Below, piece after piece: positions 63,844 to 64,000 of a DNA stretch of 64,000 nucleotides. Where the stretch lies: the NCBI GenBank assembly GCA_021414305.1, contig JAIOOS010000011.1:62001-126000 (forward strand), written 5' to 3'. Origin of the DNA: Burkholderiales bacterium (GTDB taxonomy: Bacteria > Pseudomonadota > Gammaproteobacteria > Burkholderiales > Burkholderiaceae_C). Both the position numbers and the translations under genes were made by a program. The notes beneath the pieces were generated by a model. It made no database searches, was not told the DNA's origin, and saw only the letters and a list, made by a program, of their open reading frames with translations. Within the stretch, counting starts at the first letter, position 1, and every line of letters begins with the position of its first letter.

Positions 63844-64000
63844 TCAGTGCGCCGCGGCGGCGACCTGCGCGTCCGGCTTGACCGCGCGCAGCGCCGCCAT
63901 GCAGTCCGCCTGGATCCGCGCCAGCGCCCCGGCGGTCGCGCCTTCGAAGCGCAGCACCAGCACCGGCGTCGTGTTCGAGGCGCGGATCAGGCCGAAGCCG
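63844..64000 (-). CDS. Phosphomannomutase/phosphoglucomutase, C-terminal end (partial)
   Basis: The gene runs off the window. The readable end, GFGLIRASNTTPVLVLRFEG and then about 30 residues to the stop at 63844, is the domain-4 phosphate-binding motif RASNTTP of alpha-D-phosphohexomutases (ManB/AlgC type). The upstream part is not in the window. Confidence 0.85.
   Translation of the reverse strand, partial: GFGLIRASNTTPVLVLRFEGATAGALARIQADCMAALRAVKPDAQVAAAAH

Noticed and set aside
1..64000. CRISPR array, rRNA operon or complete insertion sequence
   Set aside because: No spaced direct-repeat array, no rRNA-like stretch and no transposase ORF with terminal repeats were seen.

Overview
The window looks like a high-GC betaproteobacterial chromosome, probably Burkholderiales-like. 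The evidence is the trmB, uppP, nadE and RND-pump genes, the tolC / waaA / waaC neighbourhood, and very GC-rich codon use on the right-hand side. It splits into two parts. Positions 1 to about 45,100 are an accessory catabolic region with visibly lower GC, bounded on the right by a P4-type integrase and a tRNA-Gly(CCC). Positions about 45,250 to 64,000 are ordinary chromosome.

Accessory region, left half (about 1.2-21 kb). A large GAF/PucR-type regulator (+) faces a long minus-strand run. Read in transcription order, the run is: Rieske oxygenase, its flavin/2Fe-2S reductase, a tyrosine-phosphatase-like protein, hcmB, a CoA ligase, a MeaB-type GTPase, hcmA, two small unknown ORFs, a thiamine-diphosphate enzyme, a PduO-type cobalamin adenosyltransferase and a tandem left-handed beta-helix protein. 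HcmA carries Ile91 and Asp118, the pair that marks 2-hydroxyisobutyryl-CoA mutase rather than methylmalonyl- or isobutyryl-CoA mutase. The simplest reading is a tertiary-alcohol or 2-hydroxyisobutyrate pathway. The Rieske system would attack a tertiary alcohol, the ligase would make 2-hydroxyisobutyryl-CoA, and the B12 mutase would convert this to 3-hydroxybutyryl-CoA. The TPP enzyme may offer a lyase (or condensing) branch to or from acetone plus formyl-CoA. A GntR/FCD regulator and a multi-spanning membrane protein (+) follow.

Accessory region, middle (about 19.4-28.9 kb). A minus-strand series encodes a histidine phosphatase, a beta-hydroxyacid dehydrogenase, a pyruvate-phosphate-dikinase-like protein whose C-terminal PEP domain has lost key residues, a HIT protein, and an Ldh2-type dehydrogenase. 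A more AT-rich module follows, holding a winged-helix protein, a free-standing phosphohistidine swivel domain and two unrecognised proteins. I read this as a candidate undescribed phosphoryl-transfer system.

Accessory region, right half (about 29.6-43.3 kb). A bacterial microcompartment locus encodes BMC-P, BMC-H, a CoA-acylating aldehyde dehydrogenase, an EutJ-like protein, BMC-T, a malate-dehydrogenase-like enzyme fused to a BMC-associated N-terminal domain, a zinc alcohol dehydrogenase and a second GAF/PucR regulator. A divergent unit holds an unknown protein, a HAD phosphatase and a second BMC-H. No known signature enzyme is present. A cobalamin riboswitch then leads into btuB, so the region supplies B12 uptake, adenosylation and a B12 enzyme. 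The integrase ends inside a 45-nt 3' fragment of tRNA-Lys(CTT), with candidate arm-type repeats beside it.

Core region. tRNA-Gly(CCC), a phospholipase-D/cardiolipin-synthase lipoprotein, trmB, uppP, a DUF1439 lipoprotein and nadE come first. A TetR-controlled RND efflux system with a PIMT-like methyltransferase and TolC follows, then a DUF1800/DUF1501 pair, waaA, waaC and the end of a phosphomannomutase/phosphoglucomutase gene.
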